Shown piece after piece: positions 26,285-34,640 of a stretch of 64,000 nt of DNA. The stretch is from NCBI GenBank assembly GCA_002366835.1, contig DFBZ01000018.1:28319-92318 (forward strand), given 5' to 3'. Every line of letters starts with the position of its first letter. Position 1 is the stretch's first letter. The position numbers and the translations under genes are program-made. The notes beneath the pieces were generated by a model that had not been told where the DNA came from, did not search any database, and saw only the letters and a program-made list of their open reading frames with translations. This stretch comes from Gammaproteobacteria bacterium UBA3067. GTDB lineage: Bacteria > Pseudomonadota > Gammaproteobacteria > Pseudomonadales > UBA3067.

Positions 26285-27325
26285 TTAACGTCTCGCCTTG
26301 CCCATATACATTTTCTCTAAAACCACCACTTCTTCTTCATTACTTAACTGAACGGCATATTTTCGGACACCATCAATTTTTCGCGTGTAAAACTCCAGTT
26401 TTAAGGGGGTTAAACCATCGGGGCACAGCCTTTTAAAGGCTGCAAACATTTCTGCTTCGTCAAAGTTGAACTTGGGGTAACTGACTTTACCATCGGGATT
26501 GTCCCAAATATAATAAAGCCTTCTAGGGATGGGGCGTAGTGTACTGGGAGCGGGTTCATCCAGCGGATAACGTAAGTTGTCTTCCTCACCATTGAAATAG
26601 AATATCCCATGAATAAAGGGCGGGGGATTATCAGCAATAATCACAGGCTGCCAAGGGTAATGCACGCGGTAGCTGTCCCATAGTTCGAAGGGGATGCCGT
26701 TTTGTTTTAGGGCATTGATATTTTCAATACTAACCGCATCATTTAAAACTTCGTGAACAAACTCCTCTCGTGTAATCTCTGAGCCGTCATAAATTCGCGT
26801 CCAGGGAATATCCTGCGTTCTATCAGCTTTACCAAAAAAGACTTCGGTCTTCTTATTAGTCCCAAGCAACCAAACAGCGACACTACCCCCTGGTGCCACC
26901 CCGACCATAATCCGTCCATAAGTAGTACGCCCCTCCTCTTTAGAGCTGTAATAGCCGTCATTAAACAGGCGTACGATGGTGTCGTAGGGTAAGTCAAACT
27001 CACCCTTATAGAAGACATTTTCAGTATAAGAAAAAAACTCGATCTCCATACGACTGGGTAAAGATTTTAGATCGGACCCCACGACGTGGGAGGAAATCAT
27101 GCTTCCCCAACCGGAATGAATGGTTTTTTCGTTCGGGATATAAAGGGAATAACCATCGGGAGAGATAAAACTGCCACGGACAATTTCCATGGGGTAGTTT
27201 TTTGGCGCACTTTCCGTTGCCAGCCAGTCAAATTTAGTCACAGGGGTGACTCCACAGGCGGACAGCAAAGGGGCGAAGACCAACGTGCCTGCCAAGGATA
27301 AACATCTTTTTAAGGTTTTAAGCAT
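26285..27325 (-). CDS. DUF2931 lipoprotein 2, probable T6SS immunity protein
   Basis: 346 residues from the ATG at 27325 (MLKTLKRCLSLAG); a GTG seven codons upstream also fits and neither has a strong ribosome site. The lipobox is LLSAC. The same DUF2931 blocks as its neighbours are present, with conserved RMEIEFFSYTENVFYKGEF and MVGVAPGGSVAVWLLG. It is the most diverged of the three, for example in its last 60 residues, where it ends KMYMGKARR rather than KMTIED. Divergence among tandem immunity paralogues would fit protection against more than one effector variant. Confidence 0.85.
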   Translation of the reverse strand: MLKTLKRCLSLAGTLVFAPLLSACGVTPVTKFDWLATESAPKNYPMEIVRGSFISPDGYSLYIPNEKTIHSGWGSMISSHVVGSDLKSLPSRMEIEFFSYTENVFYKGEFDLPYDTIVRLFNDGYYSSKEEGRTTYGRIMVGVAPGGSVAVWLLGTNKKTEVFFGKADRTQDIPWTRIYDGSEITREEFVHEVLNDAVSIENINALKQNGIPFELWDSYRVHYPWQPVIIADNPPPFIHGIFYFNGEEDNLRYPLDEPAPSTLRPIPRRLYYIWDNPDGKVSYPKFNFDEAEMFAAFKRLCPDGLTPLKLEFYTRKIDGVRKYAVQLSNEEEVVVLEKMYMGKARR

Positions 27326-27326
27326 T

Positions 27327-27419
27327 GCATTGGCCACGACTGGCACTCCCTTTACTGCGCCTTTATGGAGGAAAAAAAGAAATAGCTACGCCCAGCCCTT
27401 TTACGTTTTAACGACGCAT
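27327..27419. repeat. Direct repeat, copy between DUF2931 genes 2 and 3
   Basis: Near-identical to 25062-25154, with a few substitutions. It lies just downstream of DUF2931 gene 3, as the other copy lies downstream of gene 1, so gene plus 3' flank was duplicated as one block. Confidence 0.85.
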
Positions 27420-28463
27420 TTAGTCCTCTATAGTCATTTTTTCTAGAACAACTGCTTCTTTCTCATTGCTTAACTGGGCGGAAAATTTTTGAATACCATT
27501 AATTTTGCGTGTATGAAACTCAAGTTTCAAAGGGGTTAATCGGTCCGGAGATAGTTTTTTAAAGGCCGCAAATATTTCTGCTTCGTCGAAATTGAAGACA
27601 GGGTACTCAGTATCACCGTCTGGGTTATTCCAAATATAATAAACCTCTCGAGGAATGGGGCGCAGAGCGCTTGCAGTTGCTTCATCCAGCGGATAGCGAA
27701 AAGAATCTTCTTCACCGTTGAAATAATAGATACTTTCCACGAAGGGGGGAGGGTTATCAGCAACAACCACCGGCTGCCAAGGGTAGTGCACGCGGTAACT
27801 GTCCCATAGTTTAAAGGGAATACCATTTTGTTTTAAGCCATTGATATTTTCAATGCCAATGGCGTCCTCTAAAACTCTGTGAATAAACGTCTCACGTGTG
27901 ATTTCTGAGCCATCATAGATTCGCGTCCAGGGAATATCCTGCGTTTTTTCAGCTTTGCCGAAAAAGACTTCTGTCGTTTTGTTCACGCCAGACAGCCAGA
28001 CGGCGACCCCTCCCCCCGGCGTCACCCCAGCCATGATGCTCATATAGGTGGTATGCCCCTCTTCTTTGGAGCTGTAATAGCCGTCATTAAACAGGCGTAC
28101 AATAGTATCGTAGGGTAAGTCAAACTCACCCTTATAGAAGACATTTTCAGTATAAGAAAAAAACTCAATCTCCATACGACTGGGTAAAGATTTTAGATCG
28201 GGCCCCACCACGTGGGAAGAAACCATGTCCCCCCAACCGTAATGAATAGTTTTTTCGTTCGGGATATAAAGAGAATAGCCATCAGGGGCGATAAAGTAGC
28301 CGCTCACAATTTCCATGGGATAGTTTTTTGGTGCACTTTCGGTAGCGAACCAGTCAAATTTAGTCACAGGGGTGCCTCCGCAGGCGGATAATAAGGGGCC
28401 AAGAACAAAGGTCGATACCAAAGCCAAGCCTTGTTTTAGGTTTTTAAATGGGTGATTAACCAC
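27420..28463 (-). CDS. DUF2931 lipoprotein 3, probable T6SS immunity protein
   Basis: 347 residues with lipobox LLSAC and full DUF2931 blocks (GYFIAPDGYSLYIPNEKT, SSHVVGPDLKSLPSRMEIE, MAGVTPGGGVAVWL). Its start overlaps the end of the DUF2235 lipase gene by 8 bp, so the two are translationally coupled. This is the strongest single argument that it is the cognate immunity protein. Lipidation at Cys would place it in the periplasm, where Tle1-type phospholipases attack. The C-terminal half is almost identical to copy 1. Confidence 0.87.
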   Translation of the reverse strand: MVNHPFKNLKQGLALVSTFVLGPLLSACGGTPVTKFDWFATESAPKNYPMEIVSGYFIAPDGYSLYIPNEKTIHYGWGDMVSSHVVGPDLKSLPSRMEIEFFSYTENVFYKGEFDLPYDTIVRLFNDGYYSSKEEGHTTYMSIMAGVTPGGGVAVWLSGVNKTTEVFFGKAEKTQDIPWTRIYDGSEITRETFIHRVLEDAIGIENINGLKQNGIPFKLWDSYRVHYPWQPVVVADNPPPFVESIYYFNGEEDSFRYPLDEATASALRPIPREVYYIWNNPDGDTEYPVFNFDEAEIFAAFKKLSPDRLTPLKLEFHTRKINGIQKFSAQLSNEKEAVVLEKMTIED

Positions 28464-29853
28464 GGATAGTTATCCTTTCTCGCTGCCCTTTGCGAATCCT
28501 AGGCTTATGTGCCGCCAACACCATGTAGCTACGCTGGTAGTGAGCGGAAAAATGTAGCTGCTGATTACGTAAGTCCTTCAGCCAGCTGTAACGGTCGTAA
28601 CACTTGGAGCCATGCCAGTCTCCAGCGGCAGATTTATCCTTTTGCGCATACGCGCTTAGATTTTCATACACACCAGAAAGTTGTGTAGGAGGGGCTTCTT
28701 TCATTTGAAATTTGTCTTCTAAAATCATTCCTGTTTCACAAAAAAAATCTGCCATAATATTTAACGGAATTTTAGCATAGCCATTATCTAACCCAGTACG
28801 TCGCGATTTAAGCCGATGTGGTTCTCGCTGCGGCATTTCACCGTGCAGTGAAATCATTACCTCTAGAGCAGGCGGGCTTTCAATATAGATTTGCTCTTCC
28901 GTAAACCAGCCTTGGCTCAGTAAATGTTTGCGATCTTTTTCCAAGCTACTTAGGTTCTGGGATTCATTCAGAACTAAGTTTTCTTCAATGTTATTGCGAT
29001 AGCCACCCCCGATATCGGAATGAACCCCCGGCAGAAAAATTTCCCTCCCGCCTTTGCCAATAGCGCTTTTAATAGTGGTGAGGGCAAAGTTACTGCGATG
29101 CTCATCTGCAGCGGCTAGGTGTACCACGGTTTTTACTTCTGGCCGACTCACGGCTTTCAGCTTCAGGCTATTTACATCGTTGTGGCTCAGGCCTTCAGAT
29201 GAGACGGTATCATACAAACCCACAAACTCCACCCGTACGTTTTTCTTATCAATCTCAAAACCTTTGGCGCGGATTTTGTCGGCCAAGGGGACAGGTGAAG
29301 AAAACAGGCCACTTTTATCGCTTAAGGTTTTGTGAATAAAATAACGGGCACCGGCTGCCCCACGGCTAAAACCAAAAATATCCAGCACCAGCTCTTCAAT
29401 AATGGGGTTTTTCTTTAGCGTGCTCTTAAGTAAATGAACAACCCTATCGACTCCCTTTTCAACCTTTTCCTTCACCCCCGTATCACCTGTGCCAAAAGCA
29501 GAGCCTCTGAAGCTGTCACCTTCTAAATCTTCGGTGCCAGGGCCTTCAATATAGGTGGTTAACAAATACTGATCCTTTCCAAGGGACGTCTTATCAATAT
29601 AGCTTTCCATTTTAGCCACATTGGTTTTATCCCCCTCGTAGCTGTTGCCGGCTTTACCAGGTTTCGGCTTGTGCTCCTGATACTTATCGGTGTTCCGCTC
29701 CCGCGCTTCGACATTGGTTCGATTGTTCAAAGTGCCATCGAAAAACACACAAAAGCGGATTTTCACTCTTCGCCGTTTGTCTTTTTTGGGTTTTTCTTCT
29801 TGAGGTGCAGATTCTTCGCTTGCAGAAAAAGCGCCTTCGCCTATATCTGTCAT
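28456..29853 (-). CDS. DUF2235 lipase, Tle1-type T6SS effector
   Basis: 465 residues. A charged N terminus (EEKPKKDKRRR) is followed by the DUF2235 alpha/beta-hydrolase fold: VFFDGTLNN at about 37-45, the nucleophile elbow GFSRG (Ser about 163), VGLYDTVSS (Asp about 215) and LPGVHSDIGGGY (His about 278), a complete Ser-Asp-His set. Tle1 effectors of this fold are phospholipases delivered by T6SS into the periplasm of rival cells. It lies downstream of vgrG and a PAAR-like gene, overlaps the ketosynthase-like gene by 4 bp and the first DUF2931 gene by 8 bp. No signal peptide is present, as expected. Confidence 0.9.
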   Translation of the reverse strand: MTDIGEGAFSASEESAPQEEKPKKDKRRRVKIRFCVFFDGTLNNRTNVEARERNTDKYQEHKPKPGKAGNSYEGDKTNVAKMESYIDKTSLGKDQYLLTTYIEGPGTEDLEGDSFRGSAFGTGDTGVKEKVEKGVDRVVHLLKSTLKKNPIIEELVLDIFGFSRGAAGARYFIHKTLSDKSGLFSSPVPLADKIRAKGFEIDKKNVRVEFVGLYDTVSSEGLSHNDVNSLKLKAVSRPEVKTVVHLAAADEHRSNFALTTIKSAIGKGGREIFLPGVHSDIGGGYRNNIEENLVLNESQNLSSLEKDRKHLLSQGWFTEEQIYIESPPALEVMISLHGEMPQREPHRLKSRRTGLDNGYAKIPLNIMADFFCETGMILEDKFQMKEAPPTQLSGVYENLSAYAQKDKSAAGDWHGSKCYDRYSWLKDLRNQQLHFSAHYQRSYMVLAAHKPRIRKGQRERITIRG

Positions 29854-30971
29854 GGAATTTTAGCCTCCCGTGCTGGACTAGCTTTTGGGTTAACAGTGGG
29901 ATGTTGGGGTATTTTTTCCAGCAGTAGCGCAGCACGCCAAGCGTTATCCGATGAGGCATAAACAAGGTGAGCTGCTGGGCCCTTAATTTTTCCTAGGTCT
30001 TCCGCCGCAAGAGCAATAAGCGCCGCGCCGGTGGCGGCACCTAGATCACCGTAGCTGTCTGCTGGGTGATGGTGTTGCACGCCTTGGCAAAAGCAGGATT
30101 CGTTGCGTGTCATGGCGACGCCATATTCTTTGGCCCAGTAGTGCTCACCATTCATGCTGGAATAAATGCTGTGTATGCCGCCACCTTCATAAGCCTGTAA
30201 TGCTTGCAAAAAGGCCTGGTGCAGGCCTTCGCCACGGTAAACATGTTCGCTATTGAGGTGGCCAGGTTCCTGCGCTACACCTGCTGGGTTTAAGGCGATG
30301 ATATGGCCATCCTGAACATGGGCTTTTTCTGGGTGCCGCGTGAGTAGAAAAAAGCAGGCCCCTTCTCCGGGTGCAAAGCCATTTTGTACGCCAGGGGCCA
30401 AAGCTCGTTCGGCCTCATCGAGGTAAGCAAGGGTGGAATAATCCCAGTAGCTATCGCTGGCACCCACCAGTACATAATCTTGCTGGAGGTCGTAAAGGAA
30501 ACGTTGGGCTAAATCCAGGCTTTGCAATACCGCCGCCCGGCCTGTATGAACAGTGCGCACCTGCCGGCGATCAATGGGAAGTTTTGCCTGGTTAATCAGG
30601 TTATCCAGCATGACTTCAGGGCTAATATTGGGGGTATGGGGCAAGCTTTCTGCGAATGAAAGCACCAAGGGCACCGGCTCTGATACCGGGTGACGCTGAA
30701 ATACCTGCGATGCAGCCAGGATGGCCATTTTAATTATACGATCGTAGCGCTCGCAACATTCGCTACCTTGGTCTATTTCGAGTTCAAAGCCGGTAAAGAT
30801 TTCCTCGGGGATGCCTGTCATGGTGATGAAGCCATCTTGGAGGTTCTCATAGTCAGACACACGATAGGCACTAATACCCGCCCTGAGGGAAGCGGCCGTC
30901 ATTTCAGTGCTGCTTCCCAAGGGGCTGAGCATGCCGGTGGCTGCGAGGTAGAGTTTTTGGGTATGGCTCAT
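29850..30971 (-). CDS. Ketosynthase-fold (thiolase-like) protein of T6SS effector islands, catalytic residues missing
   Basis: 373 residues similar in layout to beta-ketoacyl-ACP synthases: LAATGMLSPLGSS at the start, GFAPGEGACFFLLTR in the middle and YGDLGAATGAALIALAA near the end. The nucleophile position, normally ACSSG-like, reads HTGRAAVLQSLD without cysteine. The first active-site histidine, normally GHTLGAAGA, is replaced in YGDLGAATG. So condensing activity is unlikely. Genes of this kind occur in vgrG/PAAR islands and may act as effector chaperones or adaptors; that role is inference. It overlaps the lipase gene by 4 bp. Confidence 0.75.
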   Translation of the reverse strand: MSHTQKLYLAATGMLSPLGSSTEMTAASLRAGISAYRVSDYENLQDGFITMTGIPEEIFTGFELEIDQGSECCERYDRIIKMAILAASQVFQRHPVSEPVPLVLSFAESLPHTPNISPEVMLDNLINQAKLPIDRRQVRTVHTGRAAVLQSLDLAQRFLYDLQQDYVLVGASDSYWDYSTLAYLDEAERALAPGVQNGFAPGEGACFFLLTRHPEKAHVQDGHIIALNPAGVAQEPGHLNSEHVYRGEGLHQAFLQALQAYEGGGIHSIYSSMNGEHYWAKEYGVAMTRNESCFCQGVQHHHPADSYGDLGAATGAALIALAAEDLGKIKGPAAHLVYASSDNAWRAALLLEKIPQHPTVNPKASPAREAKIP

Positions 30972-31074
30972 TCAGTCGATCCTAAGGAGCAGGGGCTTTG
31001 GTGTTGCTTGTTAAAATACGCGTTTACAGTGCCTGGATACTCACGAGTGGCCTCACCACGTATGAATTTAAACC

Positions 31075-31455
31075 TTAACCCATAATGTTTTTATCATTAT
31101 GAAGAAGCGGGTCGCCTAGGCGGCAAGCATTTTTCCCTTCAAATTTTATATCAAATGAATACATCATAAATTCGCAGGTCCCTTTGGTTTTGCCGCTGAC
31201 CACACCGCCGATTGAACCCGCCTCGTCCCCTGTAGAGGTGGAATACTTCGCACCCTTTACCATTGGCATTTCGCCATCAACGGTTACTGTGCTGGGGCCG
31301 CCGCTGGTGTCAGAAGATTTGCCCGTATTCGGATAAGGGATAGGCACCGGGCCACCAGGAGTGGGTGTTTTGCAGACATCGGGAAAGACAGTGCTTACAC
31401 CACCACTGCCTTTGTGAACGATGCCTCTGCCATTAGCAAATGTAGTTTGTGCCAC
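31075..31455 (-). CDS. DUF4150 PAAR-like protein
   Basis: 126 residues. The start is a GTG with AGGAG nine bases upstream. Sequence features are FANGRGIVHKGSGG, the PAAR-like FPDVCKTPTPGGPVPIPYPN motif, KGAKYSTSTGDEAGS and a C-terminal ACRLGDPLLHNDKN. DUF4150 proteins take the place of PAAR on the VgrG spike tip and mark effectors for delivery. Here the domain stands alone, so the lipase is probably loaded as a separate cargo. It lies 103 bp upstream of the ketosynthase-like gene on the same strand. Confidence 0.9.
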   Translation of the reverse strand: MAQTTFANGRGIVHKGSGGVSTVFPDVCKTPTPGGPVPIPYPNTGKSSDTSGGPSTVTVDGEMPMVKGAKYSTSTGDEAGSIGGVVSGKTKGTCEFMMYSFDIKFEGKNACRLGDPLLHNDKNIMG

Positions 31456-31687
31456 TTTAGTTTTTCTCCTGCGTGATTATTCAGTGTTGTTTAATTTGAA
31501 CGCTCACATTTCGAGATTTATATTTTTCGAAACGTCACTTATAAACTAGGGGGAACGCTGTCCGCCACTTGAGTTGGATGAAGTTAAATCCAACCGTTTT
31601 GATATACGCTTTATTATTTTAAGTTTGGCTCCACGAAATCAGATATGATTTTAACCCTTAACGTAGGACCCATAATCAAGGGCTAAA

Positions 31688-31720
31688 TGTTGGGTTTCGC
31701 TACGCTCTACCCAACCTACA
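31688..31720. repeat. REP-like palindrome (GTTGGGT...ACCCAAC)
   Basis: TGTTGGGT and ACCCAACCTACA flank TTCGCTACGCTCT. This 33-bp sequence matches a short palindromic intergenic element I recognise from many proteobacteria. It has no coding content. Confidence 0.6.
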
Positions 31721-31754
31721 GGGTATTTTCGAGCATACTAAACCCCTACACTTG

Positions 31755-31790
31755 AGGTAAGAAATAAGCTAACCAACTTATTTCTTACCT
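31755..31790. terminator. Perfect 14-bp hairpin downstream of the TIGR02270 gene
   Basis: AGGTAAGAAATAAG and CTTATTTCTTACCT enclose an 8-nt loop. On the plus strand TATTTTT follows. On the minus strand, the direction of the nearby gene ending at 31803, only A-rich sequence precedes it and no T-run follows, so its direction of action is unclear. Confidence 0.6.
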
Positions 31791-31802
31791 TATTTTTCGC
31801 AA

Positions 31803-33005
31803 TTAAATGCGTAGTCTTCTGGGTGCTTCATCAGTAAATGTCACGCCGTAATTTAACTGCAGCTCCAACCGTGCTGCTTCCCTTTGGGTTTGTTTGCCTT
31901 GTTTTAGAATTTTATTCAGGCTTTCTTCGTTAATGATTTCTCCGGCCAAGTAACGCTTTTCTGCCACAAAATTCTGACAACTTCTCTCATACCATTGGCG
32001 TATTTTTATATCATCGGGCCAAGGTAGTTTCCGATCTTTATCGTCTAACTCAACGGCATCCAAGATAACAGATTCTTTTGTCATCTTATTTTTTTCCAAA
32101 TCAAGGCCAGTGATCATGAAGAATGAATGTCCGGCTAATCGAGCATGGCTTTCGTTTGACATCTGCTTTATCAACCAGGGTAAGGCGGTGGAATCACCCA
32201 ATACTCCTATAGCACTGATTAACTTTCTTAAATTACCAGGGGTTTCACCTAGCTCTTGCGCCCAGGCTTTTGCTTCAGTTTTTGGCAAAGCCCGAAACGC
32301 AAAGTTTATAGCGTTATCTGCAAGGGCTACGTTGTCAAAAATAATGGGCTTTAAAAGACTGGCCTGAGTTTTATCCCCCAGTAACAGTGAAGCGAAAATG
32401 CTTGAACACGCAATTTGTGCATTGTCATCTTTCACATGACACTGAATCTTTGGCAGCAAATCTTTACGTTGCATCATCCCTGCTGCGCGAATCAGACAAG
32501 AAAAATATTCTGGTGTGTTTTTTAACTGCTGATTGTTAAGCGCTGTATCTACTACTTCACCGCAATGAACACCGTGCAAAGCACAGGCGCAAACCCCCAA
32601 GCACAAATAAGCCGGATTGTTCGCCTGCATTAATTTGCTTATCCCGCTTTTCACCCTTCCCAGGGGCAACCATGATAGTGCGGAAAGTAGAGCCTGGTAG
32701 GTTTGCTGGTTAAGGCAGCCTGTTTCAATTGCTTTTTTTATCCACTCATCTTTGTCACTGCTAAACGCCAGCACCACCGCTGTAAAAACCTCACCAGAAT
32801 CTTCGAACTGCAATGCCGCCTCGCAGGCTTTCCAGCCTGCCTCCCCATGTAGAAGCAAACCTTCCAGCTGCGCGTCAATGCGCCCTTCTAATTCAATGAG
32901 TCTCGCAAGTTCACAATCAGGGCTATTGATGGCCTGATCATGTAGCAACCAAAAAAAAGCGGCGTTTTCGGCCATTTTCATCGGTATTTCGTCAAAAGAA
33001 TTCAT
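31803..33005 (-). CDS. TIGR02270-family T6SS-associated protein
   Basis: 400 residues from the ATG at 33005. The N-terminal AAFFWLLHDQAINSP and RLIELEGRIDAQLEGLLLHG are characteristic of TIGR02270, and the rest is helical with HEAT-like repeats (CLGVCACALHG, ISAIGVLGDSTALPWLI). Members occur in T6SS effector clusters next to DUF2169 and PAAR genes and are thought to be accessory or adaptor proteins. The start overlaps the DUF2169 stop by 4 bp (ATGA), so translation is coupled. The frame is open 30 codons further upstream, but that part overlaps the DUF2169 gene. Confidence 0.85.
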   Translation of the reverse strand: MNSFDEIPMKMAENAAFFWLLHDQAINSPDCELARLIELEGRIDAQLEGLLLHGEAGWKACEAALQFEDSGEVFTAVVLAFSSDKDEWIKKAIETGCLNQQTYQALLSALSWLPLGRVKSGISKLMQANNPAYLCLGVCACALHGVHCGEVVDTALNNQQLKNTPEYFSCLIRAAGMMQRKDLLPKIQCHVKDDNAQIACSSIFASLLLGDKTQASLLKPIIFDNVALADNAINFAFRALPKTEAKAWAQELGETPGNLRKLISAIGVLGDSTALPWLIKQMSNESHARLAGHSFFMITGLDLEKNKMTKESVILDAVELDDKDRKLPWPDDIKIRQWYERSCQNFVAEKRYLAGEIINEESLNKILKQGKQTQREAARLELQLNYGVTFTDEAPRRLRI

Positions 33006-34030
33006 GCGACACCCTGATGTTTTTGGCTCAAATAATTGATATCGACTTGCTCGATATTTAACGTTTCTTTGTCGCAGGGTGTGCAGGCTCGCCATACAAC
33101 AGAGAACCGGTTCTGGTCGGGTTCAATAAGTACGGTTTCCATAAACAAAGGGGGTTTCTCTTTTCGATTTTTTATATGGACAAGCACTTCAAGAGGGTTT
33201 ACTGGCAGGCAAAAATTCAGCTCGCCAAAGGGGCTTGCATTTTTAATCTGAACGGATTCGCTTCCCTCCAAATATTTCTCGGTAATTAAGTCCTGATGCG
33301 CCATATTAAAAAAACGCTTATCGAAATCATCTGGAAGATAAGGGGCGGTATTTTTTTTCCAAACTTCGTCGTAGGTTCCCGCGTACTGAAACCTTGGTTG
33401 CCAAGCCGGGGAGATAAAACCAAAACAGGCAGGTGCTGGTTGGTCATGGCTGGTGGAAATTAGCTGCCTGGGGTCTTCCAAATTTGGCAGCTGGATTCCA
33501 TTTATTTCCTTGCCTTCTCGTTTTCCGATAAAACCCTTACCAATCGGGTTACGGGGATCACTCAGAGTAGTGGTTTCATTTTTATCTTTTTCTTGGGTTA
33601 TATGCATGCCGCCATAAGCCTTCTCATAAACCAGGGGCATTTTTTCAAAGGGAGCTGAGGGACTTATGTTTCCGTTTTTCCACTCGCGATCACCAAATAC
33701 AGCAAGCTCTAATTTTTGTCTGGCGACTTGTAACGAAACGTTCAGATGGCTGATTAGAGGGGTATTTTCCGCTTGAGCGTTACCGATAAGAATAATATCT
33801 GTTGCAGCTTTACCCAGGTGCATATCAGATGCATATTTTATACTCGACTGAGCGGGTTCGCCCCAATAAACGTCCCCCTGAAACGGTGGAATTTGTGTTT
33901 CCAGTAATTTCACTTTTGGTAGAATTTCAAAACTGGCTTTCAAAATAATATAGAGGGTATCGATACCCTTTTCGTTTGGAAGCACGGTAATCGCTGGTGA
34001 AATGGCGGTATTATTTTTTAACTGCAACAT
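33002..34030 (-). CDS. DUF2169 domain-containing protein (T6SS adaptor)
   Basis: 342 residues from the ATG giving MLQLKNNTAISPAITVLPNE; a TTG three codons upstream is the alternative. DUF2169 features are DTLYIILKASFEI, the DVYWGEPAQSSIKYASD segment, KTDIILIGNA-type sequence and later GGMHITQEKD with IGKGFIGKREGKEINGIQLP. DUF2169 proteins are T6SS adaptors in vgrG-PAAR clusters that help attach effectors to the spike. The gene is 56 bp downstream of the DUF6484 gene and overlaps the TIGR02270 gene. Confidence 0.88.
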   Translation of the reverse strand: MLQLKNNTAISPAITVLPNEKGIDTLYIILKASFEILPKVKLLETQIPPFQGDVYWGEPAQSSIKYASDMHLGKAATDIILIGNAQAENTPLISHLNVSLQVARQKLELAVFGDREWKNGNISPSAPFEKMPLVYEKAYGGMHITQEKDKNETTTLSDPRNPIGKGFIGKREGKEINGIQLPNLEDPRQLISTSHDQPAPACFGFISPAWQPRFQYAGTYDEVWKKNTAPYLPDDFDKRFFNMAHQDLITEKYLEGSESVQIKNASPFGELNFCLPVNPLEVLVHIKNRKEKPPLFMETVLIEPDQNRFSVVWRACTPCDKETLNIEQVDINYLSQKHQGVA

Positions 34031-34085
34031 GGGGGACAACTACTTCTATGTGAGAAAAACTTAACTGCTTAACACTAACTTGCAA

Positions 34086-34640
34086 TCAGTTTATTTGAAC
34101 TGACCCGCCTAAAATTCGATGAGTACCACTTGATCGACTGGAAATATAGCTGCCCCTTAAAAGTATTTTTCCATCTTTGCTTAGGGTGATACTTGCTTTG
34201 CCACATTTGAGTGTCATTTGTTCTTTTGCTTCGATACAGTGTTCTTTTCCATCGACGATAATATCTAGACTTTTTTCTTCTGCCTCTGTCGAGGGCGAAG
34301 GTAAGTTTTGATCTAACCATTCCTCGCTGGACTTCTGAGTATTGCTTCCATTTTCCAGGACATCCATCATTTCACAATGAATGATGCCGATAATCACCGG
34401 TTGACTGAGGTCTCCACCATTAAAAAGTAATGCGGCTTCTCTGCCAATATTTTTCGCTTCAATGGGAATTGTCGCTAACGCTAACACATGCCTCCCAGAG
34501 CGATTATGGGGATAGTCAACATACACGCCACTTTGATCAACTTTTTTAATGTAGCCAATAACAACTTCTCCAGGAGAAATTGCCGAGGAGTGTTCAGTCG
34601 TGACTTTTCTTCCTGAAATAGTGTCGTGATCTTTTATCAA
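34086..34640 (-). CDS. DUF6484 domain-containing protein
   Basis: 184 residues. The N-terminal half, VVIGYIKKVDQSGVYVDYPH then LALATIPIEAKNIGREAALL and FNGGDLSQPVIIGIIHCE, is an OB-like beta domain as in DUF6484. The C-terminal half ends in a beta-strand pattern, MTLKCGKASITLSKDGKIL, that resembles the tail of VgrG and may extend its beta-helix. It overlaps vgrG by 4 bp (ATGA), so it should be made in step with VgrG. Function unknown; a spike adaptor is the likely role. Confidence 0.8.
   Translation of the reverse strand: MIKDHDTISGRKVTTEHSSAISPGEVVIGYIKKVDQSGVYVDYPHNRSGRHVLALATIPIEAKNIGREAALLFNGGDLSQPVIIGIIHCEMMDVLENGSNTQKSSEEWLDQNLPSPSTEAEEKSLDIIVDGKEHCIEAKEQMTLKCGKASITLSKDGKILLRGSYISSRSSGTHRILGGSVQIN

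Larger units (their letters stand above)
31456..31802. other. Intergenic interval inside the T6SS island
   Basis: 347 bp without a coding frame, between the TIGR02270 and DUF4150 genes. It holds the palindrome at 31688-31720 and a hairpin at 31755-31790. It should also contain the promoter of the DUF4150-lipase-immunity operon, but no clear -10/-35 was identified. Confidence 0.5.
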
